A stretch of DNA of 64,000 nt from Catellatospora paridis (GCF_009720365.1 NZ_ML769315.1:341621-405620), one strand, 5' to 3'; positions 52,297 through 60,819 are shown, numbered from the stretch's first letter. The notes: generated by a model from the sequence alone, not told the origin. Numbers and translations: made by a program.

Positions 52297-53739
52297 ATGG
52301 CCGGCACGGCGGAGTTCGACGAGTTCGTCACCATGCGATCGCGGCACCTGCTGCGTATCGCGTACCTGCTCACCGGCGACCACGCGCTGGCCGAGGACCT
52401 GCTGCAGACCGCGCTGGCCCGGTCCTGGTCGGCGTGGCGGCGCATCCACGGCAACCCGGAGCCGTACGTGCGGCGGGTGCTGGCCAACACGTACAACTCC
52501 TGGTGGCGCCGCCGCTGGCACGGCGAGCGACCCACCGAGACACTGCCCGAGCGCCCTGCGCCCTCGCCGCACACCGCCGTCGACGACCGCGACGAGGTCT
52601 GGCGGGCCCTGTCGAAGCTGCCCCGGCAGCAGAAACTGGTGCTGGTGCTGCGCTATTTCGAGGACCTCAGCGAAGCCGAGATCGCGCAGACCCTGGGCAT
52701 CTCCCCCGGCTCGGTGAAGACGCACACCTCCCGTGCGCTGGCCAGCCTGCGCCTGGACCCGGGGCTGCGCACCCTGCCGCTGCCCGCGGACGACGACGTG
52801 CCCGCGGGCAACGAGCGGCTCACCGCGGTCCGGGGGCGCATCACGCAGCGCCGCCGCAACCGGATCGCGGCCGCGTTCCTGGCGCTCGCCTCCGCCACCG
52901 CCGGGTACCTGCTGGCCGCGCCGGCCGTGCCCTACGACGTGGCCGACTTCCCCGAATTCGATGACGGTCAGCACATCGTCCTGCGGGGGCAGGCGACCTT
53001 CGGCGACGCCCCGGCCGGTTTCCGGTGGACTCCGACGAAGCTCGACGGCAAGGTCCAGGTGGCCTGCGCGCATACGGAGAAGGAGCTAAGCCTTTACGTC
53101 TCCGTCTTGATCAACGGCAAAAAGATCTACGGAACCGGCTGCGACACCGACGGCGAGATCGGGTTCTCGGGCAGCGCCCGGCTCACCGAGACCTCGCTGC
53201 GCAGCGCCGGAGTCTCGATCGGCAGGCCGGCCACCGTCACGCTGATCGTCGAGGAACCGTCGACCTTCCTGGAGGACCCCGCTCCGAGCGGCCCGTACGC
53301 CGCCCCGGGCGGCACCGTGCCCGCCGACGGCGTCATGGTGGTCGTGCTCGGCGAGTCGGTGCCGTTCGACGAGTACCCGCTGCCCGCCCGGCCGGACGAG
53401 CTGGAGACGCTGTCCCGCCCCAGTTCGGCCTGGCTCGTCGGCTCGGTGCTGGTCGAAGCCGCCGGCCCGCACACCGTCACCATGCCGTGGCGCGGCGGGC
53501 CGCTGCAGGTGGCCGGCCTGTCGCAGACACCTGGGATCATGCGCATCAAGGTCAACGGCCGGCTGGTCGACACGAAGACCTGGTGGAACTACACGCTGGT
53601 GGAGCGGATCGCCGAGGTGAGCGCGGAGAGCCTGGCGGAGCTGGGAGTGGACCCCCTGCTCAACGAACCGGTCACCATCACGGTGGAGACGGAGCACATG
53701 ACCGGCGACTGGTGGCTGCGCGTCTCCCCACCGAGCTGA
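52297..53739 (+). CDS. Membrane-tethered SigE-family sigma factor, array copy 4
   Basis: 480 aa. Region 2 (FDEFVTMRSRHLLRIAYLLT, AEDLLQTALARSWSAWRRI), region 4 (LPRQQKLVLVLRYFEDLSEA, LGISPGSVKTHTSRALASL), RGRITQRRRNR, helix about 188-207 (IAAAFLALASATAGYLLA). Extracytoplasmic domain carries two Cys (VACAHTEK, GTGCDTDG), SVPFDEYPLPARPDELET, SQTPGIMRIKVNGRLVDT plus TWWNY, and HMTGDWWLRVSP. The first 90 residues are nearly the same as copy 3, whereas the extracellular domains diverge, as expected if they sense different signals. Confidence 0.9.
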   Translation: MAGTAEFDEFVTMRSRHLLRIAYLLTGDHALAEDLLQTALARSWSAWRRIHGNPEPYVRRVLANTYNSWWRRRWHGERPTETLPERPAPSPHTAVDDRDEVWRALSKLPRQQKLVLVLRYFEDLSEAEIAQTLGISPGSVKTHTSRALASLRLDPGLRTLPLPADDDVPAGNERLTAVRGRITQRRRNRIAAAFLALASATAGYLLAAPAVPYDVADFPEFDDGQHIVLRGQATFGDAPAGFRWTPTKLDGKVQVACAHTEKELSLYVSVLINGKKIYGTGCDTDGEIGFSGSARLTETSLRSAGVSIGRPATVTLIVEEPSTFLEDPAPSGPYAAPGGTVPADGVMVVVLGESVPFDEYPLPARPDELETLSRPSSAWLVGSVLVEAAGPHTVTMPWRGGPLQVAGLSQTPGIMRIKVNGRLVDTKTWWNYTLVERIAEVSAESLAELGVDPLLNEPVTITVETEHMTGDWWLRVSPPS

Positions 53740-53860
53740 CCGGGCCGGCCCGGTCAGTCGACCGGGTCGGCGTGTGGCAGCAGCAGGTCCGTGGGGGCCG
53801 AACATGGACAGGGTGGAGATCCGGCGCAGGCGGGCGGGACGGGCCGGTTAGGGTCGGGCT

Positions 53861-54289
53861 GTGGCGGAGCAGTCGGACTGGCGCGCGCAGCGCGATCATG
53901 CGGTGGCGCAGCATGCGCTGGCCGAGCAGCGCCGCCGGGCGGCCGAGACGGCGCAGGCGATGGAGCTGGTGACCCGGTTCGCCCGCGAGGCGGCCGCGCG
54001 CGGCCTGCGCACCACGGCGCTGACGGCGTTCGCCTACGACGGCGGCGGCCGCTACCGCACCGACCTGCGCGGCTGGTACGTGCACCGCAACCACACCCTC
54101 GCGATCACCGAGGACGGCCGCTACTACGTGCTCGGCGTGCCGTCGTCGCTGCGGGCGCGCCTGCGCGGCGCGCAGGTGCCGCCCGCCGACCCGCCGCTGA
54201 TCGTCGGCCGGGGCGCGCGCGACGGTGAGTCGATGCCGCTGGCGACGCTGCTGCAGCGCCGCCTGGACGCGGGCGACGACTGGCCCTAG
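53861..54289 (+). CDS. Hypothetical protein, 142 aa
   Basis: Soluble. An Ala/Arg/Gln-rich N-terminal helix (about 5-50), then a compact domain with GRYRTDLRGWYVHRNHTLAI and EDGRYYVLGVPSSLRARLRG. No catalytic motif or family recognised. GTG start. Its stop overlaps the stop of the convergent next gene (CTAG shared). Confidence 0.6.
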   Translation: MAEQSDWRAQRDHAVAQHALAEQRRRAAETAQAMELVTRFAREAAARGLRTTALTAFAYDGGGRYRTDLRGWYVHRNHTLAITEDGRYYVLGVPSSLRARLRGAQVPPADPPLIVGRGARDGESMPLATLLQRRLDAGDDWP

Positions 54290-55056
54290 CCCGCCTGCTC
54301 GGCCAGGGCGAACTCCAGCTGTTCCACGGCCATCCGCACCCCGTCGTCGAGGGCATCCCGGTATTGGTGCTCCAACGACCAGGGCACGGCCTGGTGCGGT
54401 CGGTGGCCGAGCAGGGTGAGGCGCAGCGGCCCGACCCGTTCCTCGTGCTTGTCCAGGGCGGCGTGCGCGGCCGCGACCGCGAGGTCGGGAATCCGCGCCA
54501 GGTCCGCCGCATCCAGCCGGGGTGCGTTGACGCCGGCGGCAAAATCCTCGGCGAGCACGACGGCCCGCTCGGCGGCGGGCGTGACCTCGACGAAGACCTC
54601 GGCGTCCGTGACGCCGACCTCGGGGTCGACCGGGTTGGCCAGCCGCACCACGGGACCGGCCGGAGTGAACGTGACCCAGTCGCACACCATGCGGTGCGGG
54701 AGCTGGTCGATCGCGGCCCGCACCGCCCGGGACGCGGCTGCCTGCACGGCCCCGTAGCCGGAGTCGACGATGTGCAGGTAGTGCTTGACCAGCACCACGC
54801 GCAGCGGCCCGGTGCGGTACTCGTACCGCATGAGCGCCGAGCGCACGCCCCGCAGCGCGCCGGTGGTCAGCTCCGCCACCCACTGCTCGTTGGCGAGTTC
54901 CTCGCGCATGTACTCGTCGTCGCGGTCGCGGTCACGCAGGTCGATGAAATCGTCGGCGACGTGGATGCTGCGCTCGGCGGCCGGTTCGACGTCGAGCGTG
55001 ACCTTCACCCCGGCGAAGCAGCTGCCGGTCATGGTCCTGTTCGTCACCCGCACCAT
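54286..55056 (-). CDS. Hypothetical protein with two tandem related domains
   Basis: 256 aa, no signal or membrane helix. Residues about 18-125 and 148-252 appear homologous: each begins with a strand of type VTLDVEPAAERSIHVADDF / VFVEVTPAAERAVVLAEDF, and continues to RTGPLRVVLVKHYLH / RVGPLRLTLLGHRPH and a final amphipathic helix. The fold slightly recalls EF-G domain IV but I do not assign it. Function unknown. Start ATG 55056. Confidence 0.65.
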   Translation of the reverse strand: MVRVTNRTMTGSCFAGVKVTLDVEPAAERSIHVADDFIDLRDRDRDDEYMREELANEQWVAELTTGALRGVRSALMRYEYRTGPLRVVLVKHYLHIVDSGYGAVQAAASRAVRAAIDQLPHRMVCDWVTFTPAGPVVRLANPVDPEVGVTDAEVFVEVTPAAERAVVLAEDFAAGVNAPRLDAADLARIPDLAVAAAHAALDKHEERVGPLRLTLLGHRPHQAVPWSLEHQYRDALDDGVRMAVEQLEFALAEQAG

Positions 55057-55178
55057 GGCCGGCAGCGTAGCAACGCGCGGCGCGCGCCTTCACTCCGTTT
55101 CGGAGCGCCCATGATCGGCCGACGTGGATCATTTCCCCCGAGTGTCGCGGCGACCGCGATGGCACTACGCTCTCGCGA

Positions 55179-55952
55179 ATGAGTGACGCGCGCACCCAGG
55201 GCCTCATGTTCGGCGAGATCGCCGAGGAGTTCGACCGGATCCGCCCCGGTTACCCGGAAGGGCTCGTCGACGACGTGCTCGCGTACACCGGGATCGGGGT
55301 GCAGGCGCTGGAGGTGGGCGCGGGCACCGGCAAGGCCACCACCGCGTTCGCGGCGCGCGGCCTGCAGATCACCGCGATCGAGCCGGACCCGAAGATGGCC
55401 GCGCTGCTCTCGGAGCGGCTGTCCGGGCAGTCCTCGGTGCGCATCGTGGTCGCGCTGTGGGAGCAGTACGAGCCCGACCTCGCCTTCAACCTGCTGTTCT
55501 GCGCGCAGGCGTGGCAGTGGACCGACGGCTCGCAGCGCTGGCGGCGGGCCGCGGCGGCGCTGGCCCCCGGCGGCACGATCGCGCTGTTCTGGAACTTCGA
55601 CCGCATCGCCGACGACGACCTGCGCGCACTCGTCCGCGAGGTGCACGCCGGCCACGCCCCGCACGCGATGATCGACGAGGAGCCCGCGGACGGCGCCGAC
55701 CTGTCGGCGTACTGGCCCGGGCCGGACCTGGCCGCGCTGCCCGAGTTCGGCGAGCTCGCCGAGCGGCTCTACACCTGGGAGCGCACGCTGTCGGCCGACG
55801 ACTACGTCTCCTACCTGTCGACCCAGCCGACGTATCGCATCCTGCCGGAGGCGACCCGCGAGGCGCTGTTCACGGCGCTGTTGCAGCGGCTGCCCGAGAA
55901 GGTGACGCTGGCCGTGGAGACGCTGCTCTACCTCGGCCGTCGCACGGCCTGA
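55179..55952 (+). CDS. Class I SAM-dependent methyltransferase
   Basis: 257 aa. SAM-binding motif I ALEVGAGTGKATTAFAARG at about 43-61, acidic motif II TAIEPDPKM, motif near NLLFCAQAWQWTD, and post-motif LAPGGTIALFWNFD. The N-terminus FGEIAEEFDRIRPGYP is typical of this family of small-molecule methyltransferases. Substrate not predictable. Convergent with a small gene 14 bp away. Confidence 0.9.
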   Translation: MSDARTQGLMFGEIAEEFDRIRPGYPEGLVDDVLAYTGIGVQALEVGAGTGKATTAFAARGLQITAIEPDPKMAALLSERLSGQSSVRIVVALWEQYEPDLAFNLLFCAQAWQWTDGSQRWRRAAAALAPGGTIALFWNFDRIADDDLRALVREVHAGHAPHAMIDEEPADGADLSAYWPGPDLAALPEFGELAERLYTWERTLSADDYVSYLSTQPTYRILPEATREALFTALLQRLPEKVTLAVETLLYLGRRTA

Positions 55953-55966
55953 GCCGGGGCCGTCGC

Positions 55967-56230
55967 TCAGGCGATCCGGCGGCGCAGCGAGTAGGTGCAG
56001 GCGTGCAGGCGGTAGGGCTCGGTGTGCAGGAACACCGAGTCCCGGTCGTACGCCTGCCAGCCCGACTCACCGGCCCGGTTGAGGTGGCGCAGGTCGTCGA
56101 ACCGCTCGTCGGTGCCCCACCGCTCGACGCCGTCGGGGCCGTGGAAGACCGCGTCCCAGTCCATGAAGCGATCCGCGCCCAGGGTGCCCGCCGATCGGTA
56201 TTCGAGCCGTGCGTACTGCCAGCGCGTCAT
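55967..56230 (-). CDS. Small hypothetical protein, 87 aa
   Basis: MTRWQYARLEYRSAGTLGAD opens a Trp/Tyr-rich soluble protein; RWGTDERFDDLRHLNRAGES and GWQAYDRDSVFLH suggest a compact beta-rich domain similar to small DUF4177-like proteins (WQYxxLxx). The longer frame upstream is not supported. Function unknown. Confidence 0.6.
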   Translation of the reverse strand: MTRWQYARLEYRSAGTLGADRFMDWDAVFHGPDGVERWGTDERFDDLRHLNRAGESGWQAYDRDSVFLHTEPYRLHACTYSLRRRIA

Positions 56231-56378
56231 GCGGCCATTGTGCCGCAGGGGCGAGCGGCCTGTCCAAACGCGACCACGCACCGTCGCCACACCCACGACC
56301 ACGCGCAACCGAACACCGCCGACCCGCACGTCCGGCCACGCCTGCCCCGTCGCGCCCGCCGCTCCGCGCCCACACAAC

Positions 56379-56437
56379 GACGCTGGCCTATCTGATCGAG
56401 TTCGATCTACGAAAACTCGATCAGATAGGCCAGCGTC
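56379..56437. repeat. Perfect 24-bp inverted repeat, hairpin copy 2
   Basis: Arms 56379-56402 and 56414-56437 are perfectly complementary with an 11-nt loop. Homologous to the hairpin at 3391-3455; the differences (GTTGG/GCTGG and GGATGAG/GATCGAG) are matched in both arms. It lies 28 bp beyond the helicase stop and, on its right side, is followed by TATGAAAA as in copy 1. Confidence 0.85.
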
Positions 56438-56464
56438 TATGAAAATCGGGGTCGGGCAGCGCGG

Positions 56465-57874
56465 TCAGCGCGACCGGCGGCCCCGCCGGGAACGGCTGGA
56501 GCGGCGGGCGGCCTGCCCGTCCTCCGAGGTGGCTGCCGCGGGCGGAGCCGGCAGCACGGCCGGGGTGCCCGACGGCGTGCGTGCCCCGGTGATCCGGGCC
56601 AGCTCCTGGTCGTGCGGGCGGACCGCGGTGGTCCGGGCGGCGACGCCCGCGGCGGCGACCAGCCGCGCGGTCTCCCGGCGCTCCTCGGCCACCACCAGGG
56701 TGACGACCGTGCCGGTGCGCCCGGCGCGGGCGGTGCGGCCGCCGCGGTGCAGGTAGTCCTTGGCGTCGTTCGGCGGGTCGTAGTTCACGACCAGGTCGAG
56801 GTCGTCGATGTGGATGCCCCGCGCCGCGAGGTCGGTGGCGATCAGCGCGTTGACCGCGCCCGACTTGAACTGGTCGAGGATGCGGGTGCGCTGCGGCTGC
56901 GACTTGCCGCCGTGCAGCGCGGCCGCGGTGACCCCGCTGGCCAGCAGCCGCCGGGCGACCCGGTCCGCGCGGTGCTTGGTCTTCACGAACATGATCACCC
57001 GACCGTCGCGCGCCCCGATGTGCGCCGTGGCGGTGTCCTTGTCTGCCGCGTCGACGTGCAGCAGGTGGTGCTCCATGGTGGTGACCGCGCCGGCCGGCGG
57101 GTCCACCGAGTGCCGGGCCGGGTTGCTCAGGAAGCGCCGGACCAGCCGGTCGACGTCGCCGTCGAGGGTGGCCGAGAAGAGCATGCGCTGCCCGCCCGGC
57201 GCGGTGGCCGTCAGCAGCGAGGTGACCTGGGGCAGGAAGCCCATGTCGGCCATCTGGTCGGCCTCGTCGAGCACCGTGATGTCGACCTGGTCGAGCCTGC
57301 AGTCGCCGCGGTCCAGCAGGTCGTTGAGGCGGCCCGGGGTGGCGATGACGATCTCCGCACCGGCGCGCACCTGGTCGGCCTGGCGGCCCAGGGACAGCCC
57401 GCCGACGACGGTCACGGTACGCAGGTTCAGTGCGGTGGCGTACGGGGTCAGCGCGGCGGCGACCTGGGCGGCGAGTTCCCGGGTGGGGACCAGCACCAGG
57501 GCCAGCGGCTGGCGGGAGCGGGCGCGGCGGCCCGCCAGGCGGGTCAGCATCGGCAGCCCGAAGGCGAGCGTCTTGCCCGAGCCGGTGCGGGCGCGGCCGA
57601 GCACGTCGCGACCGGCGACGGCGTCGGCGATGGTGCGCGCCTGGATCGGCGACGGCACGGTCAGACCCTGCTTGGCCAGCACGCCGGCCAGCGAGAGGTG
57701 GAGCGGAAGTTCGGTGAAGCTCGTCGCCACCGGGCCGGTGAACTCCGGCTCCGCCGTCACCGGCGTGGGGGTGGGGGTCGCCTTGGCGACGGCCTGCTGG
57801 CCGGTCTGCGTGGGGCGGCGACGGGGACGACGGCGCACGGGGTGGGCCGACGAATGGTGTACTGCGGCGGTCAA
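56465..57874 (-). CDS. DEAD-box RNA helicase
   Basis: 469 aa if started at TTG 57874; the open frame continues upstream to 58015 but that part is leader-like. RNA-dependent ATPase that unwinds short duplexes, typical of cold adaptation. Motifs in order: Walker A RARTGSGKT, PTRELA, TPGRL, DEAD in VLDEADQMADMGF, SAT, then helicase C with ATDLAARGIHIDDL and HRGGRTARAGRTG. The C-terminal tail is Arg/Ser-rich (RRSSRSRRGRRSR), probably for RNA binding. It lies 177 bp behind a cold-shock protein gene on the same strand, a common pairing. The start codon is uncertain. Confidence 0.9.
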   Translation of the reverse strand: MTAAVHHSSAHPVRRRPRRRPTQTGQQAVAKATPTPTPVTAEPEFTGPVATSFTELPLHLSLAGVLAKQGLTVPSPIQARTIADAVAGRDVLGRARTGSGKTLAFGLPMLTRLAGRRARSRQPLALVLVPTRELAAQVAAALTPYATALNLRTVTVVGGLSLGRQADQVRAGAEIVIATPGRLNDLLDRGDCRLDQVDITVLDEADQMADMGFLPQVTSLLTATAPGGQRMLFSATLDGDVDRLVRRFLSNPARHSVDPPAGAVTTMEHHLLHVDAADKDTATAHIGARDGRVIMFVKTKHRADRVARRLLASGVTAAALHGGKSQPQRTRILDQFKSGAVNALIATDLAARGIHIDDLDLVVNYDPPNDAKDYLHRGGRTARAGRTGTVVTLVVAEERRETARLVAAAGVAARTTAVRPHDQELARITGARTPSGTPAVLPAPPAAATSEDGQAARRSSRSRRGRRSR

Positions 57875-57974
57875 ATTGGAGCCTCTCGCTGTCGGCACGC
57901 CGCGCGAAGGCTCTCGAACCCGGTGATGCCGGGGAGAGTCGACAGGTAACGAACCGAATGGTGGGGTTGTTGCA

Positions 57975-58006
57975 CCCGGTTCCGCGGCGTCGCCGCCACG
58001 GAACCG
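57975..58006 (-). terminator. Strong hairpin between cold-shock and helicase genes
   Basis: Fourteen-bp stem with one mismatch (CCGGTTCCGCGGCG with CGCCACGGAACCGG), 4-nt loop. It could terminate the cold-shock transcript or structure the helicase leader. No T-tract. Confidence 0.55.
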
Positions 58007-58023
58007 GACAATCAAGCATGCCG

Positions 58024-58045
58024 CGCCACGCTCAGGGGCGTGGCG
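58024..58045 (-). terminator. Hairpin directly after the cold-shock gene
   Basis: Eight-bp perfect stem (CGCCACGC/GCGTGGCG) with a 6-nt loop, 6 nt after the cold-shock stop codon. Confidence 0.5.
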
Positions 58046-58051
58046 AGGGGG

Positions 58052-58255
58052 TCAGACGAGGCGTACGGCCTCAGCCTGCGGGCCCTTCGGGCCCTGCACG
58101 ATCTCGAACTCGACGCGCTCGTTCTCGCGCAGCTCGCGGAAGCCGTCGAGCTGGATGACCGAGTGGTGGACGAAGACGTCCGCGCCACCGCCGTCAACGG
58201 TGATGAAGCCGAAACCCTTGTCGGCGTTGAACCACTTCACGACACCAGAAGCCAT
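58052..58255 (-). CDS. cspA: Cold-shock protein (CspA family)
   Basis: 67 aa single cold-shock domain that binds single-stranded RNA/DNA as a chaperone. RNP1 KGFGFI and RNP2 VFVHHS are intact, and [10 protein letters not shown] opens the domain. Ribosome site GAGGAG before ATG 58255. A long untranslated leader of about 150 nt or more is likely upstream, as for other csp genes. Confidence 0.97.
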   Translation of the reverse strand: MASGVVKWFNADKGFGFITVDGGGADVFVHHSVIQLDGFRELRENERVEFEIVQGPKGPQAEAVRLV

Positions 58256-58420
58256 TGTGTTCTCCTCTACGGATGGGCCACGCTCGCTGCGAGGCCCGGA
58301 TGGGCCGTCTCGAGCAGCGGTAAACCCACGGTGATCCGGAAGGAGAACCGATCCCGGTGTACTGAAACCAGGCAGGTGAAGCAACCACAAACAAGAAACT
58401 GTCTCTCCACCATACACGTC
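58256..58420 (-). other. Probable long 5' untranslated region of the cold-shock gene
   Basis: No ORF of merit; less GC-rich than the surroundings with T-rich stretches (TTTCTTGTTTGTGG on the minus strand). Long structured leaders controlling translation are typical of csp mRNAs. A TATGGT near 58412-58407 on the minus strand could be the -10. Inferred. Confidence 0.4.
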
Positions 58421-58427
58421 GTGACGC

Positions 58428-58447
58428 CCCCGGACGGGTGTCCGGGG
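58428..58447 (-). terminator. Hairpin after the small membrane-protein gene
   Basis: Perfect 8-bp stem (CCCCGGAC/GTCCGGGG) with a GGGT loop, 20 nt beyond the stop at 58468 on the minus strand. Confidence 0.55.
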
Positions 58448-58467
58448 TCCGCGTCGGTGTGTCCTGG

Positions 58468-58740
58468 CTAACCCAGCTCCATCGCGACGAGCAGGAATAC
58501 GGCCAGGCCGGTGATCATCCCGAGGCCCATGGCCAGCGGCAGGCCGGCCCCGAAGAAGGTGGCGACGAAGGTGGCCAGGCCGCCCGGCACGGCGAAGAAG
58601 CCGACCGCCTGCGGGGGTTTGCGCCGCGCGTAGGACACCGCGGCCTTGCCCACGAACTTCGCCACGATGCCGACGAAGGCCAGGACGGCCAGCGCGGCCA
58701 GCCCGAGCAGCACCCAGAGCACGACCTCACCGGCAGACAT
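58468..58740 (-). CDS. Small membrane protein, 90 aa
   Basis: Two or three hydrophobic segments (about 6-30, 46-62, 67-87) with a basic loop SYARRKPPQ between the first two. No family recognised. Intact, own terminator-like hairpin downstream. The start [14 protein letters not shown] is only 9 residues before the first helix. Confidence 0.6.
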   Translation of the reverse strand: MSAGEVVLWVLLGLAALAVLAFVGIVAKFVGKAAVSYARRKPPQAVGFFAVPGGLATFVATFFGAGLPLAMGLGMITGLAVFLLVAMELG

Positions 58741-58789
58741 GCGACCGAAGGTAGCCGCTGCGCGGCGCTGGGGCCAGTGACGGGCGTGG

Positions 58790-59362
58790 CTATTTCACGA
58801 CGCGGTATCGCAGGTGCGTGACGTGCGGCGACGGCGCGACGTCGAGCTGTTCGAGTTCGATGTGGTCGGTCCCGAGGTGGTCGAACAACCGCCGGCCGCC
58901 GCCCAGCAGCACCGGCGCGAGCTGCAGGTGGATCTCGTCGAGCAGCCCGGCCCGCAGCACCTGCTGGACGACGTCCGCGCCCATCAGCGTCACCGCCCGC
59001 TCCCCCGCCGCCGCGACGGCCAGGTCCAGCGCGTCGGACAGGCCGGTGTGCACGAACGTGAACGTGCCGCTGCGCTCGGTCCGGTCCGGCGCCGGGTGAT
59101 GGGTCAGCACGAAGCACGGCACCGCGTACGGGGTGTCGCCCCACTGGCCCACCCCGACGTCGAAGGTGCGCCGGCCCAGCAGGACCGCCCCGGTCAGCGC
59201 GAACTGCCGCCGCACCGCCGCGGAGTCCACCTCGCTCGACCCATCGAAGATCCATTGGTGCAGCCGCTCGCCGCCGCGGCCCATCGGGTGTGCCACGCCC
59301 ACGTCGGGCCCGGCCATGAAGCCGTCGAGCGACATCGTCACGTGCGCGATCACCGGTGCCAT
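58790..59362 (-). CDS. Dihydrofolate reductase-like (RibD C-terminal) family protein
   Basis: 190 aa. VIAHVTMSLDGFMAGPD at the N-terminus, LLGRRTFDVGVGQWG, then the NADPH loop ERAVTLMGADVVQQVLRAGL and DEIHLQLAPVLLGGGRRLF, all characteristic of the YyaP/YwjB-type DHFR-like family. Physiological substrate unknown. Start 59362 chosen for its AGGGATGG ribosome site; ATG 59377, five codons earlier, is the alternative. Confidence 0.9.
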   Translation of the reverse strand: MAPVIAHVTMSLDGFMAGPDVGVAHPMGRGGERLHQWIFDGSSEVDSAAVRRQFALTGAVLLGRRTFDVGVGQWGDTPYAVPCFVLTHHPAPDRTERSGTFTFVHTGLSDALDLAVAAAGERAVTLMGADVVQQVLRAGLLDEIHLQLAPVLLGGGRRLFDHLGTDHIELEQLDVAPSPHVTHLRYRVVK

Positions 59363-59451
59363 CGCCATCCCTGTCATCGAGAGCCGTTCATACCGCCTTC
59401 ATGCTGCCACGATCCACAGCAGACGGCGCGGCTCGGTTCCGGGGATCGGGC

Positions 59452-59970
59452 TCAGGCGAGCAGTTCGGCCTCGACGTCCTCCAGGAAGGTCAGGTCGGCG
59501 GTGACGTGCCGGGCGGCGGCGGCCAGCAGCAGGCGCACCACCGTCTCGCGGGCGGGGTCGCGGCGCAGCGTCTCCAGGTTGCGCAGCTCGCGCAGCAGGT
59601 GGGCACGCTGCGCGGCGAGCACATCGGACACCGTGCCGGGGTCGCCGGTGCGGGTCGCGGCGACCACCTTGAGGAACAGGTCGTCGCGGAAGCCGGCGGT
59701 GCGCGGGCTGGGCGAGGTCATCCAGTCGCCGAGTTCGCGCTGCCCGGCGTCGGTCATCCGGTACACCACGCGGTCGGGTTTGACCTCCTGCGCCAGCCGG
59801 CTGGAGTCGACGAACCCGTCGCGGGACAGGCGGTCGAGCACCTGGTAGAGGTGCCCGATGTTGAGCGCGCCCCACTGCGGTCCGACCGCGGACTCGAACG
59901 CGCTCTTCAGCTCATACCCGTGGCTCGGCCCTTCACGCAGCAGGGCCAGCACTGCATGCTGGATCGGCAT
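59452..59970 (-). CDS. PadR-family transcriptional regulator
   Basis: 172 aa. N-terminal winged helix (AVLALLREGPSHGYELKSAF, IGHLYQVLDRLSRDGFV) and C-terminal dimerisation helices. Strong GGGAGGG ribosome site. Divergent from an ABC-FtsX exporter with 93 bp between starts; PadR proteins commonly repress such exporters and respond to drugs. The palindromes at 59997-60006 and 60031-60043 are candidate operators. Confidence 0.92.
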   Translation of the reverse strand: MPIQHAVLALLREGPSHGYELKSAFESAVGPQWGALNIGHLYQVLDRLSRDGFVDSSRLAQEVKPDRVVYRMTDAGQRELGDWMTSPSPRTAGFRDDLFLKVVAATRTGDPGTVSDVLAAQRAHLLRELRNLETLRRDPARETVVRLLLAAAARHVTADLTFLEDVEAELLA

Positions 59971-59996
59971 GGCACACCACCCTCCCCTCTCGACAT

Positions 59997-60006
59997 CACA
60001 GCTGTG
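59997..60006. promoter_or_regulatory. Palindrome CACAGCTGTG in the PadR/ABC intergenic region
   Basis: Perfect 10-bp palindrome 27 nt upstream of the PadR start. Possible autoregulatory site; inference from symmetry and position. Confidence 0.35.
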
Positions 60007-60030
60007 TCACAACCGCCCGAACGGTCCTTG

Positions 60031-60043
60031 CATTGTGACAATG
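60031..60043. promoter_or_regulatory. Palindrome CATTGTGACAATG, candidate PadR operator
   Basis: Perfect 13-nt palindrome 21 nt upstream of the ABC ATPase start, followed by TAACA. PadR operators are usually A/T-richer inverted repeats of this kind. Confidence 0.5.
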
Positions 60044-60063
60044 TAACACCGACAGTGGCCACC

Positions 60064-60819
60064 ATGACCGATAGCACGACGGGGGCCGGCGCCACGGTGC
60101 GCGTGGCCGAACTGGCCAAGCACTACCAAAGCGGCGACGTGCGGATACCCGCTGTAGCCGGGGTGTCGCTGGAGTTCGCTCCGGGCACCATGACCGCGAT
60201 CACCGGCCCCAGCGGGTCCGGCAAGTCCACCCTCCTTCACCTCGTCGGCGCGATCGAGGCGCCCGATGCGGGCACCATCACGGTCGACGACGTCGAGATC
60301 ACCTCGGTGAAGCGCCGCCACCTCACCGCATACCGCCGCCGGGTCGGCTTCGTCTTCCAGCGCTACCACCTGCTGCCCGCGCTCACCGCGCTCGACAACG
60401 TCATCGCGCCCGTGGTGCCGTACCGGGTGAAGTTCGACAAGGCCGCCCGCGGCCGGGAACTGCTCGCCGCCGTGGGGCTCGCGGGTCGCGAGAACGCGCT
60501 GCCCTCGCAGCTGTCCGGCGGGCAGCAGCAGCGCGTCGCCATCGCCCGCGCGCTGGTCGGCGCGCCCAGCCTGCTGCTGGCCGACGAGCCCACCGGCAAC
60601 CTCGACTCCCGCACCGGCACCGAGATCCTGGATCTGCTGGCCGCGCTGCGCGCCGAGCACCCCATGACGGTGCTGGTAGCCACGCACGAGCAGCACGTCG
60701 CCGCGGCCTGCGACCGGCTCATCCGGCTGCGCGACGGCGAGGTCGTGCAGGACGTGTCGCTGGCCGGAGGCGAGGAGCCCGAGCAGACCCTGAGCAGGCT
60801 GGGCGGTTCCCGTCTGTGA
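60064..60819 (+). CDS. ABC transporter ATPase (LolD/MacB type)
   Basis: 251 aa. Walker A GPSGSGKST at 48-56, Q-loop FVFQRYHLLP, signature LSGGQQQRVA at 150-159, Walker B LLLADEP, D-loop NLDS, H-loop VLVATHEQH. ATG 60064 lies close behind the putative operator without a clear ribosome site, so the mRNA may be nearly leaderless. Overlaps the permease start by GTGA. Confidence 0.95.
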   Translation: MTDSTTGAGATVRVAELAKHYQSGDVRIPAVAGVSLEFAPGTMTAITGPSGSGKSTLLHLVGAIEAPDAGTITVDDVEITSVKRRHLTAYRRRVGFVFQRYHLLPALTALDNVIAPVVPYRVKFDKAARGRELLAAVGLAGRENALPSQLSGGQQQRVAIARALVGAPSLLLADEPTGNLDSRTGTEILDLLAALRAEHPMTVLVATHEQHVAAACDRLIRLRDGEVVQDVSLAGGEEPEQTLSRLGGSRL

